Source: CBDFHJ01 sp965247635 (GTDB lineage Bacteria > Chloroflexota > Dehalococcoidia > Lucifugimonadales > Australimonadaceae). Taken from it: 64,000 nucleotides of DNA. Made by a program: the position numbers and the translations under genes. The stretch is from contig CBDFHJ010000009.1 in the NCBI GenBank assembly GCA_965247635.1, forward strand, positions 1-64,000, given 5' to 3'. Shown piece after piece: positions 8,474-17,197 of this stretch (positions within the stretch are counted from its first letter, which is position 1; every line of letters starts with the position of its first letter). Below the pieces are notes generated by a model, which made no database searches, was not told the DNA's origin, and worked only from the letters and a program-made list of their open reading frames with translations.

Positions 8474-10362
8474 CAGGTCACCTCCGTCTGCGCGATTATG
8501 TCTTTCGCTCTTTCCCTGAGGCCTGGGATATCCACTCCGGCCAGGACTTCTCCCACCACCTGATACCGCTCGAAGGGCGGAACGAAATAGACTCCCGCCA
8601 ATCGCGGGTGTGCCGCCTGGAGCAGCTCGCGGCTGATGGCCAGGCCCTCCTGGGCGGCGCGGTCCCCGGCGCGCTCCATTCGCTGGATGGTCTCCGGCGC
8701 TACGGTAATGCCCGGCAGCTCATTGTCCAGAAATTGCGCGTGCCGGACGCTGCGCAGGGGCAGCACGCCAAGGAGGAGGGGAAGCGGAAATCCACCAAGG
8801 CGCTGCCATACGCGCTCGACCAGCTCTGGGTCGTAGACCGGCTGGGTCAGCAGGAAGTGGGCCCCCGCCCGCACCTTGCGTTCCAGCACCCGCAGCTCGC
8901 GATCCATGTCCGGCGCCGTGAGATTGAAGGCGCTGCCGACCAGGAAGGAGGTCGGTTGGTCCATGCTCCGGCCGTTAGCGTCCACGCCCTGGTTGAAGCC
9001 GTTGATCAGGCGCACGAGTCCAGACGTCGTGATATCCCCCACCGCCGTCGCCTGGGGATAGTCGCCTGTGTAGGGTACGTCGCCCATCACGACGAAGACG
9101 TTTCGCACACCCAATGCGTGGGCGCCGAGGAGGTCGGAGTGGAGCGCCAGCAGGTTGCGGTGGCGAATGGTCATGTGCAGGATGGTCTCGACGCCCAGAC
9201 GGCCCTGGAGCAGGCTGGCGGCGGCCAAGGCGCCCATACGGCTCTGGGCCCGGGGGCTATCGGCCACGTTGATGGCGTCGACGATGCCGGTGATGCCGCG
9301 CAGCCGGTCCAAGGTTGCGCTGATGTCGAACCCGCGGGGCGGGTCAACCTCCATGGTCACTACGAACTCACCCTTATGCAGGCGCTCCGCCAGGCCGGTG
9401 GGTTCGGGTTTGGGTGCCGGCTGCGGCGCCCTATCCCGCACCCGGGCGCCGGTCCGAGCAGTACCGCTTCGCCGGGGCGTTACCCCCTGCACGGCGTTGC
9501 GGATGGCGGCGGTGTGCTCTGGGGTAGTCCCGCAGCACCCTCCCAGCATGACCGCGCCCGCCTGCGCCATGGCAACGGCCCGCTCCGCCATGTACGCCGG
9601 GCTTGCCGTGTAGGTAAGCCGCCCGTCTTGGTAGGTGGCGAACCCGGCGTTCGGCTGCGCCGTCAGCGGGACGTGGGCGACGCTGGCCATACGCTCCATT
9701 ACCTGGAGGAACAGCTCCGGGCCCACGCTGCAGTTGCCGCCGACAGCGGCCACCTCCATACCTTCCAGGGCAACCACTACCTCCTCAGGAGCGTCGCCCG
9801 CGGGCGTCCTTCCCTCCTCGGTAAAGGTCATCTGGGCCACGATAGGCAAGTCGGTCACCGACCTGACCGCCCGTACGGCCAGCTCCGCTTCCGACAGGGA
9901 AGAAAAGGTCTCTAGCACCAGCAGGTCCACCCCGGCATCGGCAAGGATGGCTGCCTGCTCGGCGAAGGCGTTGTGCCCTACGGCGCTATCCAGCACGTTG
10001 AACGATATCCCACTCCGACCCGAGGGGCCGATGGACCCCGCAATCCACACCTCCTGGCCCATGAGACGTCGGGCCTGCTGGGCGATAGCCACCGCCGCCC
10101 GGTTGATCTCCTCAACCCTAGCCGCCAGGCCAAAGGCGCCTAGCCGGACCGCGTTGGCGCCGAAGGTGTTTGTCTGAATGAGCTCCGCGCCAGCCTGTAG
10201 GTAGTCGAGATGAACGCCCTTGACCTGGTCGGGGTGCGAGACGATCAGGGCGTCTACGGACTGGTCCAACGGATGGCCTCCCCGCGCGTGCAGCAACGTA
10301 CCTATGGCGCCGTCGCACAGGAGGACACCACGGGCGAGACGATCGGCAAAGGAGGGAGGCAT
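8473..10362 (-). CDS. Bifunctional homocysteine S-methyltransferase / methylenetetrahydrofolate reductase
   Basis: The N-terminal half (about residues 1-300 of 629) is a homocysteine methyltransferase barrel with the zinc cysteines in GGNCSVG and GGCCGTTPEH. After a Pro/Ala-rich linker, the C-terminal half is a MetF-type flavoprotein (start GEFVVTMEVDPPRGFD) that reduces methylene-THF to methyl-THF. The architecture matches the YitJ-like fusions found in Bacillota and Chloroflexota, which make methionine from homocysteine. I chose the ATG at 10362 because the protein from there begins at the domain (MPPSFADRLARGVLLCDGAIG); an upstream in-frame start would add 21 unrelated residues. It is cotranslated with the Rieske gene and divergent from the lactate permease. 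Confidence 0.9.
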   Translation of the reverse strand: MPPSFADRLARGVLLCDGAIGTLLHARGGHPLDQSVDALIVSHPDQVKGVHLDYLQAGAELIQTNTFGANAVRLGAFGLAARVEEINRAAVAIAQQARRLMGQEVWIAGSIGPSGRSGISFNVLDSAVGHNAFAEQAAILADAGVDLLVLETFSSLSEAELAVRAVRSVTDLPIVAQMTFTEEGRTPAGDAPEEVVVALEGMEVAAVGGNCSVGPELFLQVMERMASVAHVPLTAQPNAGFATYQDGRLTYTASPAYMAERAVAMAQAGAVMLGGCCGTTPEHTAAIRNAVQGVTPRRSGTARTGARVRDRAPQPAPKPEPTGLAERLHKGEFVVTMEVDPPRGFDISATLDRLRGITGIVDAINVADSPRAQSRMGALAAASLLQGRLGVETILHMTIRHRNLLALHSDLLGAHALGVRNVFVVMGDVPYTGDYPQATAVGDITTSGLVRLINGFNQGVDANGRSMDQPTSFLVGSAFNLTAPDMDRELRVLERKVRAGAHFLLTQPVYDPELVERVWQRLGGFPLPLLLGVLPLRSVRHAQFLDNELPGITVAPETIQRMERAGDRAAQEGLAISRELLQAAHPRLAGVYFVPPFERYQVVGEVLAGVDIPGLRERAKDIIAQTEVT

Positions 10363-10454
10363 GGTAAGGCTTCGACTCCACGCTGGTATGGTCTCACCCA
10401 TTGTAGCAGCAGGCCGCCCCCCCACCTATCCCGCCCTCACCGCGACGACGCGCC

Positions 10455-10463
10455 TGCTAGAAT
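10455..10463 (+). promoter_or_regulatory. Extended -10 element before the lactate permease gene
   Basis: TGCTAGAAT sits only 11 nt before the permease ATG. If this is the promoter the mRNA would be almost leaderless. It lies in the 112-bp gap shared with the divergent MTHFR gene. Confidence 0.4.
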
Positions 10464-10474
10464 ACAGCGCCGCT

Positions 10475-12088
10475 ATGGACAACGGACCACAGCTTTCCAT
10501 CTTCAATTGGCTCCTGGCGTCGGTACCTATCGTCCTGCTGGTGGTGACCATCCTCTGGCTGCGATGGAGCGCCCCGCGGGCAGGCGCGGTTGCCTGGCTG
10601 GTGGCCCTAGCGATCGCGCTCCTCATCTTCGGTGGCGACGCGGTGATCATGGCCGTGGCCAGCGCCAAGGGGTTGAGCCTTAGCCTCTTTGTGCTCACTA
10701 TCGTCTGGACGTCCGTGTACCTGTACAACATCGCGGACCGGCTGAGGGGCATCGAGGCCATAGGACGGAGCATAGCCCGGTTGGCGAAGGACCCTCTGGT
10801 GCAAGCGCTACTGGTCGGCTGGGGGTTCGCGGGGTTCATCCAAGGCGTCACCGGTTTCGGTGTTCCCGTCGCCGTGGCGACACCCCTGCTCGTGATGATG
10901 GGCTTTCCCGTGGTCCGGGCCGCCGCCATCGTGCTGATAGGCCACGGCTGGGCCGTTACCTTCGGCTCCCTCGGCTCCTCCTACTACACCATCCAACTGG
11001 TGACGGGGATCCCACCGGAGGTCATCGGCCCTCATATGGCGTTGTTGTTCGCCCTGCCGGTGACGGCGACGGGGTTGGCGGTGGCCCACCTGCAGTCGGG
11101 GATGGCGGGTGTGCGCCGGAGCGCGCCGCTGGTCCTGGTCGTTGGGGCGGCCATGTCGGCGGCCATGTGGCTGGCAGCCCTGGCGGGCGCCCCTCAGGTC
11201 GCGTCGGCGGTGGCTGGGCTCCTGGGTGCCGGAGGTATCACGTTAGCCGCCCACACTCCGTTGCTGCGGCGCCAGCCTGAGTCGGCGACGCCGACCGGCG
11301 CAGGCTCCGATGCTCCGGAGGCTCCCACCGCATCCCGGCCCATGGGCTTTCACATGGCGTTTCTGCCCTACTACTGTCTGATTTTCCTGAGCGTGGTATC
11401 GCAGATTGGGCCGGTCCAGCGGGCGGCCCAGGACCTGGCGTGGGGGCTGGGCTATCCTGGGTTCACCACCGGCGAGGGGTTCACGGTGCCCCCAGCAGTG
11501 GAGTACGCCAAAATCCGGCTGCTCAACCACCCGGCTCCGCTTATCGTAGCGTCGCTCCTGTTCACGGCGGCGGTCTACTCGGCCACGCACCATTGGAGAA
11601 GGGGCGTGGGCTGGCAGGCTTTGCGGGACACGTACCGTCAGACCACGGCGACCACCGTGGGCGTGGCCACCATGGTTATGATGGCCTTGGTCATGGCCGA
11701 TACGGGCATGACCACGCTGCTGGCCAAAGGGATTGCCGACGCGTCCACGGGGTTTTTTCCGCTGGTTTCCCCGTACATCGGTGTGTTGGGTGCTTTCATG
11801 ACGGGCAGCAATACCAACTCCAACGTCATGTTTGGCCTCTTGCAGGTGGAAACGGCGCGGGAGCTTGGGATCGGTGCGGTCACCATCGCCAGCGTCCAGT
11901 CTATCGGTGGCTCCATCGGCAGCTCATTGGCCCCCGCAAAGGTGATGGTCGGCGCGGCGCTGGTGGGCTTGTCCGGCCGGGAGAGCGGGATCCTGCGCTT
12001 GGTAGTCCCTTACGTGCTGGCGCTGGTGCTGTTGGTGGGGTTGGAAGCGCTGCTCCTCGCCACGGTGCTCACCGTGTGGGAGCGGTAG
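10475..12088 (+). CDS. lctP: L-lactate permease family transporter
   Basis: The 537-residue product is a polytopic membrane protein with the length and signature segments of the LctP family (GFAGFIQGVTGFGVPVAVA in the first third and TGSNTNSNVMFGLLQ near the C-terminus). Members carry L-lactate, D-lactate or glycolate into the cell with protons. The start is the ATG at 10475, where the first helix begins; the frame is open further upstream but that part overlaps the divergent MTHFR gene. The next gene follows 8 nt after the stop. No lactate dehydrogenase gene is nearby, so the substrate is inferred from family only. Confidence 0.85.
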   Translation: MDNGPQLSIFNWLLASVPIVLLVVTILWLRWSAPRAGAVAWLVALAIALLIFGGDAVIMAVASAKGLSLSLFVLTIVWTSVYLYNIADRLRGIEAIGRSIARLAKDPLVQALLVGWGFAGFIQGVTGFGVPVAVATPLLVMMGFPVVRAAAIVLIGHGWAVTFGSLGSSYYTIQLVTGIPPEVIGPHMALLFALPVTATGLAVAHLQSGMAGVRRSAPLVLVVGAAMSAAMWLAALAGAPQVASAVAGLLGAGGITLAAHTPLLRRQPESATPTGAGSDAPEAPTASRPMGFHMAFLPYYCLIFLSVVSQIGPVQRAAQDLAWGLGYPGFTTGEGFTVPPAVEYAKIRLLNHPAPLIVASLLFTAAVYSATHHWRRGVGWQALRDTYRQTTATTVGVATMVMMALVMADTGMTTLLAKGIADASTGFFPLVSPYIGVLGAFMTGSNTNSNVMFGLLQVETARELGIGAVTIASVQSIGGSIGSSLAPAKVMVGAALVGLSGRESGILRLVVPYVLALVLLVGLEALLLATVLTVWER

Positions 12089-12096
12089 GAGCCGCG

Positions 12097-12267
12097 ATGC
12101 TGTCTCAACGAGTCAAACGCGTGCTACGCACATTGGTGCTCATAGGCCTGGGGAGTGCCTTTCCGCTCCTCTACGTGGCGGGGGTGACGCTCGAAAGCTC
12201 CGCGCTCTCCATCGTTGCGCTGGCCACGGTTGGGGTGGTGGCGCTCATGGCCACCCTCTCTCACTAG
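12097..12267 (+). CDS. Small two-helix membrane protein coupled to the lactate permease
   Basis: The gene encodes 56 residues starting MLSQRVKRVLRTLVLIGLG, a basic N-terminus followed by two hydrophobic segments. It begins 8 nt after the permease stop and has a TAGGAG ribosome site that spans the permease stop codon, so it is probably translated together with the permease. I do not recognise a family. A role as a small subunit or stabiliser of the permease is a guess based on position alone. Confidence 0.6.
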   Translation: MLSQRVKRVLRTLVLIGLGSAFPLLYVAGVTLESSALSIVALATVGVVALMATLSH

Positions 12268-12643
12268 GCCAGTGCCCTGGCCACGGCTTCCAGGGTGGTG
12301 TTCCAGGAAACCATCCCAAAATCCGCTCATCCTTCGACAGGCTCTCCGACTTCGTCGAGAGTCTCCCCGACCTGTCGGGGGACAGGACGAGCGGATTTCC
12401 TCCGTTCGTGGTGAGCCTGTCGAACCATGAACGGTCCGAAGGCCTCTCCGAGGGAGTCCGGAGTCCTTCGGACCGGACTCCTTCGGAGGGCTCTGCAACT
12501 TCCCCTACATTTATTGAACGGAGTTGCGGCTCAGGACACTAACGTCCTGTTTCAGGATAACGCCGCGAAAGTCAGCGTCGTTATCCACCCATGGCAATGA
12601 GCCCTCTCCTGGGTCGTTTCTCACCCAGCCCGTCTCGAGGCGC
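12268..12643. repeat. Gene-free stretch with repeat families C and D
   Basis: No gene is visible in these 376 bases. From 12330 they carry a CCTTCGACAGGCTC / GAGCCTGTCGAA inverted pair around a short centre, and from 12433 to 12490 a set of nested palindromes built from TCCGAAGGA and TCCTTCGGA. The same words recur at 14571-14630, 54541-54570 and 59657-59686. Confidence 0.6.
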
Positions 12644-13840
12644 CTACTCAGCAATAAGCACGTAGCGGACAACGCGAGTGCCGGTCTCGACCTCCAGCAC
12701 CACGTCGCTGCCAACACGCAGGTCTTGAGCCCTCCCCGGGACCCCACCCTTCCGCAAGTGCGTCTCGCCACGCGAGAGGTGAACGACCTGTCTTTCACCG
12801 TTGGCCAGCTCTATGGTGAGGTCCAGCCGTGGGTAGCCACGACCAACTACTACGTCCACGGCCAGGATCGTAGCGTGCACGCGGCGCATGGGTTCCCGAG
12901 GGGTATCAGACGGCCGCTCAGTACCGTCGTCCCGCTCTCTGTCGGGCGCGTCGCGGCGTAGCTGGTCCTCGGCAAGGTGAGCCGCGTCCATCCTGTCCAG
13001 GACGCTGGCCGTTTGCCGCTGATGGGTCTTTACCATCTGCACCACCTCATCCAATTCCCTCCTGGTCGGCGCATCGAGGGAGCGCCCAAAGAGATGGTTC
13101 AACTGTTCCTCCACGCTCGCCAGCTGATGGTGCAGCCGTAAAAGCTGATTGGCGCGCACCCGTGACGCCACTTCGGCAAGGGTGGGCGCCGGCTCAGGTG
13201 CTCGGTGAGCCTCTCGGCCAATTCTGGACTCCACCTCCGCGACCGCCCTCCGCACCGGAAGTTCTGTCAGGACTCGCGCCCGCTGGGAGTGGCGTGCGAT
13301 CTCGTCCACCAGGCGCGGTACGAACCGGACGGCGCCTTTGTCCGTGACAGCTTGCAGCTCCTCCATCCGCCGGTCTAGCAGCTGCGCGTGGATGTCGGCC
13401 TCGCGATGGTCTGTGAAGCTAAGCATGAGACGGGCGCGCTCGCCAACCCGTTTCACGGGGTATAACGGGTCACCGGGAACGCTGCTTTCGGCGGCCACCA
13501 CGGTGCCCGTGCTGCCCATGACTATCGCTATCACCAGCGCCGAGATAGCCATGGCCCACCGCGGCCTAGCCCCGGTCAGCCTGCCGCTCAGCCAGCGCCG
13601 AAGCCAGCCTTGCCGGGACCGCCGCTCCACCGCTTCGAGGAAACGAAGACGGCTGGCACGTTTGCGCGCTTGGTCCGGCTGAAGGCTTGCGGCCTGATGA
13701 ACGGTCAGGGCGGCCTCCAGGGCCTTGCGCAGCTCCGTAGCGTGCTCGGGATAGTCGGCCACGCAGGCGTCTACCGCCTCACCGCGGAGCAGGACGCGGT
13801 CCAAGCACTCGTCCAGGACATCGGCAAACGACCTAGCCAT
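12644..13840 (-). CDS. DUF5667-type membrane protein, partner of the ECF sigma factor
   Basis: The 398-residue protein has a cytoplasmic N-terminus of about 90 residues, one membrane segment (WAMAISALVIAIVMGSTGTV), and then the pattern PGDPLYPVKR typical of DUF5667. A helical extracytoplasmic region follows, and at the C-terminus a beta-rich DUF5666-like module (HATILAVDVVVGRGYPRLDL). Its ATG lies inside the 3' end of the sigma gene (8-nt overlap). In Chloroflexota and Actinobacteria such pairs are common, and the membrane protein is thought to act with or restrain the sigma factor; that role is inferred here from position. Confidence 0.8.
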   Translation of the reverse strand: MARSFADVLDECLDRVLLRGEAVDACVADYPEHATELRKALEAALTVHQAASLQPDQARKRASRLRFLEAVERRSRQGWLRRWLSGRLTGARPRWAMAISALVIAIVMGSTGTVVAAESSVPGDPLYPVKRVGERARLMLSFTDHREADIHAQLLDRRMEELQAVTDKGAVRFVPRLVDEIARHSQRARVLTELPVRRAVAEVESRIGREAHRAPEPAPTLAEVASRVRANQLLRLHHQLASVEEQLNHLFGRSLDAPTRRELDEVVQMVKTHQRQTASVLDRMDAAHLAEDQLRRDAPDRERDDGTERPSDTPREPMRRVHATILAVDVVVGRGYPRLDLTIELANGERQVVHLSRGETHLRKGGVPGRAQDLRVGSDVVLEVETGTRVVRYVLIAE

Positions 13841-14402
13841 CGTGTTCCCCTAGAGCCTGCACTCCTTCCCCTTGCGGTTGCGTGCCCATGAGCTGCCGCA
13901 GCGCCCGCAGCGCCGTTCGCTGCAGCTCACGGACCGCCCCGCTGGTCCGCTCCATGATGGCGCCCGTCTCCTCGGAGGAAAGTTCACCCATGAACCGCAG
14001 AGAGACCACCTCCCGCTGGGCCGGATTCAGCTGCTCCATAGCCTGGTAGACCGTCTGCATGGTCAGCTTCTGTTGCACTTCGCCGTGAGGGTCTGAGGAG
14101 TCCACGGAAGCGACGGCCTCGTCCAGGGGGACGCTCTGTCTGTGCGCGCTTCGACGGTAGTGGTCCACAACCAAGTTATGGGCCACGCGGAAAAGCCACG
14201 CCTGCGGGGGGACTCCACGGCGCTCGATGTCGCCCAGGGATTCCACCGCGCGCAGGAAGACCTCGCCGGCCAAATCTTGGGCGAGGTCGAGGTTGCCAAT
14301 GCGAGTGGCGATGTACCGGGCCACGCGGTCGTAATACTCCTCGTACAAGTCCGAGAGGACACGCGTGTCGCGTTGGGCCCGGTCCGAGCCCGAGGCGGCC
14401 AT
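13833..14402 (-). CDS. ECF-type sigma-70 factor
   Basis: This 189-residue protein has sigma region 2 (LYEEYYDRVARYIATRIGN, then DLAGEVFLRAVES and WLFRVAHNLVVDHYRR) and region 4 (LNPAQREVVSLRFMGELSSEETGAIM). It directs RNA polymerase to a set of promoters not identifiable from here. The ATG at 14402 is chosen because an AGGAGG ribosome site lies 8 nt upstream; the open frame extends 19 codons further without one. Translation is coupled by overlap to the DUF5667 gene downstream. Confidence 0.9.
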   Translation of the reverse strand: MAASGSDRAQRDTRVLSDLYEEYYDRVARYIATRIGNLDLAQDLAGEVFLRAVESLGDIERRGVPPQAWLFRVAHNLVVDHYRRSAHRQSVPLDEAVASVDSSDPHGEVQQKLTMQTVYQAMEQLNPAQREVVSLRFMGELSSEETGAIMERTSGAVRELQRTALRALRQLMGTQPQGEGVQALGEHDG

Positions 14403-14449
14403 CGTCGAGGCCTCCTGACGTAGGGCGTTGGGAGCCGATGGCTTAAGCG

Positions 14450-14458
14450 AGTATACCA
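14450..14458 (-). promoter_or_regulatory. Extended -10 element before the ECF sigma gene
   Basis: The minus strand reads TGGTATACT, 47 nt before the sigma start codon. It follows the same TGn-hexamer pattern seen before coaX and secA at exactly the same distance. Confidence 0.5.
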
Positions 14459-14570
14459 TCCAGTTTCTCTCCGCCTTGGACCGGCCGGTACCACGTCGTT
14501 ATCCCCTCCTACACTCCTTTGAAGAGAACGCCTCGGGGGCTGTTTTGTCAGGGGGCCACTCGCCGCCAGC

Positions 14571-14630
14571 CCTCCGAAGGAGTCCGGTCCGAAGGACTCC
14601 GGACTCCCTCGGAGAGTCCTTCGGACCGAC
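14571..14630. repeat. Repeat family C (nested TCCGAAGGA palindromes)
   Basis: TCCGAAGGAGTCC, TCCGAAGGACTCC and GAGTCCTTCGGA follow each other and can fold into alternative hairpins. The gap around it (14403-14722) has no other gene. It may double as a terminator or be a mobile palindromic unit. Confidence 0.55.
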
Positions 14631-14722
14631 ATGCCGGTGGTGCCCTCTCGCCTCTCGGGTTTGCCGCAGGGCCCTCCAGGCGTAAGATAGGCGCATCCCC
14701 AAAATAGGAAGGGCCAACGCCC

Positions 14723-15512
14723 ATGGAAGACCAAGGTCAGCGACGCAGCTCCCGGCAGCAGTTTGGCCAGCGTGCCGCCGCCTACGCGGTCAGCTGGTCG
14801 CACAGCGCGGGACAGAGCCTGGAGCTGGTCGAAGCGCTGGTGGGCCGGCGACGGCCGGCCCCTCCACCGCGCCGTAGACGTTGCCACGGGGGCCGGGTTC
14901 ACCGCGTTTGCAGTCGCGCCTCACGCCGACCGGGTCTTGGCCACCGACCTGACTCCTCAGATGCTGGAGCAGGCGAAACGCCTCCGCGACGAGCGAGGCT
15001 TGGCCAACGTCGAGTTGGCGCTGGCAGCCGCCGAGGGGCTGCCCTTCGCTTCAGACTCCCTGGACCTGGTCACCTGTCGCATCGCACCGCACCACTTCCT
15101 GGGTTTTCACGCGTGGTTGGCCGAGGTCCGGCGGGTGCTGCGGCCAGGCGGCGTTCTGGTGGCGTGCGACACCGCCGCGCCGGAGGACGAAGGGCTGGCC
15201 GAATGGATGAACGACGTCGAGGCCCACCGGGACCCCAGCCACGTGCGGAACCTCGCTCCCTCTGAATGGCATCAGGCGGTGGAGGACGCCGGCTTACGGG
15301 TCACCCATACCGAGCTGTGCCACACCTGGCACGAGTTTGAGGACTGGACCAAGCGAGCGGGCATGGCCAGCGACGAGCGTGAGCGCCTGCGGGCCGACTT
15401 TCTCGGAGCCGACACAGGTCAAGCAGACGCCTTCAACCTAACGGTCGATGGCACGGGCACCATCCGATGGTCTTGGGACGCCGTCGTACTCCGGGCGGAG
15501 AAGGGCCCATAA
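14723..15512 (+). pseudogene. Class I SAM-dependent methyltransferase (UbiE-like), one frameshift
   Basis: The N-terminal helix pattern of a UbiE-like enzyme (FGQRAAAYAVSWSHSAGQS) is encoded from the ATG at 14723. The frame then moves by one base in the GGGCC run at 14842-14846 and continues as VDVATGAGFTAFAVAP, the SAM-binding motif, followed by ATDLTPQMLEQA and LRPGGVLVACD. Without the extra base the protein would be about 262 residues, normal for the family. The substrate is unknown. A start at 14763 would skip the conserved N-terminus. This is either a base-call error or a recent mutation. Confidence 0.75.
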
Positions 15513-15551
15513 GGCCGCTTAGGCGTCATACCGGACGCAATACGCATAATC

Positions 15552-15613
15552 GTCATTCTGAGGACAGTGGGGAGTCTCTCGGGTGAGAGACCCTTCGTTA
15601 CGCTCAGGGTGAC
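15552..15613. repeat. Repeat family D unit
   Basis: The segment runs from GTCATTCTGAGGACAG to ACGCTCAGGGTGACA, with an inner GTCTCTCGGGTGAGAGAC palindrome. Related units with the same outer words occur at about 38.73-38.81 and 46.53 kb. Its ends are inverted repeats. Confidence 0.55.
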
Positions 15614-15672
15614 ATGCAAGGTCGAAGGAATAGCTGGATATCGGGGCCAGGCCTGTTGCAGGTGAGCGGGCC

Positions 15673-16869
15673 CTAGCTCGGCACGCTGCCGTCGCGGAAG
15701 GCCCACTGGGCAGCCTCCAGGCTCGCGCCGGCGGGCACCTCGAAGCCCTGGGCCATTAACGCTTCCTCTAAGGCGGAGAGGAGGTGGAACACGTTGCTGT
15801 CGGTAGAGTTATAGCCCATGAGGCCGATGCGCCAGATGTGTCCGGTCAGCTCGCCGAGCCCGCCGCCGATCTCCGTACCGTGCCGCTCCAACAGGTGCTG
15901 GCGTACCGCCGCCGCGTCAACCCCATCTGGGACCAGGACCGCCGTAAGGCTGGGCAGGCGGAACGGCTCGTCAACCAACAGCTTTAGGCCCATAGCTTCC
16001 AACCCCGACTGCATCCCCGCAGCGTTCCGGCTGTGACGAAGGTAGCTGTTTTCCAGCCCTTCCTCCAGCAGCAGCCGCAGTCCCTCGTGGAGGGCGTAGA
16101 TCATACTGACGGGCGCCGTGTGGTGGTAGGCCCGCTCGTTCCAGTAGCGCCGCAGCATGGAGAGGGTCCAGGTAGAAGCTTTGGACCTTGCTCTTTCGCG
16201 CCTCCAATGGCCGCCACCGCCCGGTCGCTCATGGTAAGCGGCGACAGGCCAGGCGGGCACGCCAGGCACTTCTGCGTGCACCCGAAGCTAACGTCTATCC
16301 CCCACTCGTCTACCCTGAGCTCGACGCCACCCAAAGAGGTAACGGCGTCCACCACCAGCAAGGCGCCGGCATCGTGGGCCACCTCCGCAATCTCCGATAG
16401 CGGCGTCAGCACACCGGTAGACGTCTCGGCGTGGACCACCGCCACGGCCTTGACGTTCTCATGCCTGCTGAGCTCGTCGCGGATGGCCTCGGGCGGCACA
16501 GCCGCGCCATAAGGAAACGGCACCTCGTGCACCACGGCACCACACCGGCGCGCTACCTCCGCCATGCGCTCGGCGAAGTAGCCGTTGCGTCCCACCACCA
16601 CCACGTCCCCCTGCTCCAGGATGTTCACCATGGCCGCTTCCATACCCGCGGGTACCGGTGCCGGAGATGGGCAGGGTCATCACGTTTGTGGTCTGGAATA
16701 CCAGACGCAACATCTCCCGCACCTCGTCCATCACCGCTAGAAAGTCGGGGTCCAGGTGACCCAGCATGGACGCGGTCATGGCCCGCAGCACCCGGGGGTC
16801 GACGTTGCACGGACCAGCACCCATCAGGAGCCGGAGTGGCGGTTGAATTTCGTTGAACGAGCGTGTCAT
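15673..16869 (-). pseudogene. Class V (alanine-glyoxylate/serine-pyruvate type) aminotransferase, three frameshifts
   Basis: The start MTRSFNEIQPPLRLLMGAGP at 16869 and the piece ending MTLPISGTGT are in one frame. After an extra base at about 16646-16652 the protein continues (MEAAMVNILEQGDVVVVGRN ... LVVDAVTSLGGVEL). A second extra base near 16204 leads to EARKSKVQSFYLD, and a third in the run at 16164-16166 leads to LSMLRRYWNERAYHHTAPVS and onward to the stop. The corrected protein would be about 397 residues, normal for this PLP enzyme group. All three changes are single-base gains, so this could be one heavily decayed gene or an assembly problem. Confidence 0.75.
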
Positions 16870-17197
16870 TTCAGTGTTGCACGGGCCTCCGAAGGCGTTG
16901 TACGACCGACGGCCGCGAAGGATTCGCAGCATTATAGGGTATCGCATCCGTCGTTTCCTAGCGAACGGCGCTCTGCACGCTACCTGAACGCAGTGGGCAT
17001 CCGCTTGCAAAGTACGGCCATCTGAGGGCAGCGGTCAGTCCGCTGAGCTTTGTGGTCCATCGAGCAATTTCCCTGCCAGTCCGGGCCTTACTCCCTGTTG
17101 ACTCCGTCTCAGGGCACGGCTACGCTACCGCTCACGAAAGCAGCAATGGCCTCGTCGTGAGGCCGGCGCTGACACTTTTGTGAGCCTGGAGGTTGCA
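16870..17197. other. Intergenic region with divergent promoter signals
   Basis: I see no gene in these 328 bases between the divergent aminotransferase and pepA genes. The minus strand carries a TATAAT at 16936-16931, 61 nt before the aminotransferase start, which may be its -10. Immediately before the pepA ATG is its GGAGG ribosome site. Confidence 0.4.

Noticed and set aside
8608..9915. 435-codon open frame on the plus strand
   Set aside because: It is antisense to the MTHFR fusion gene, whose motifs are unambiguous; the product is His/Gln-rich noise typical of GC-rich shadows.
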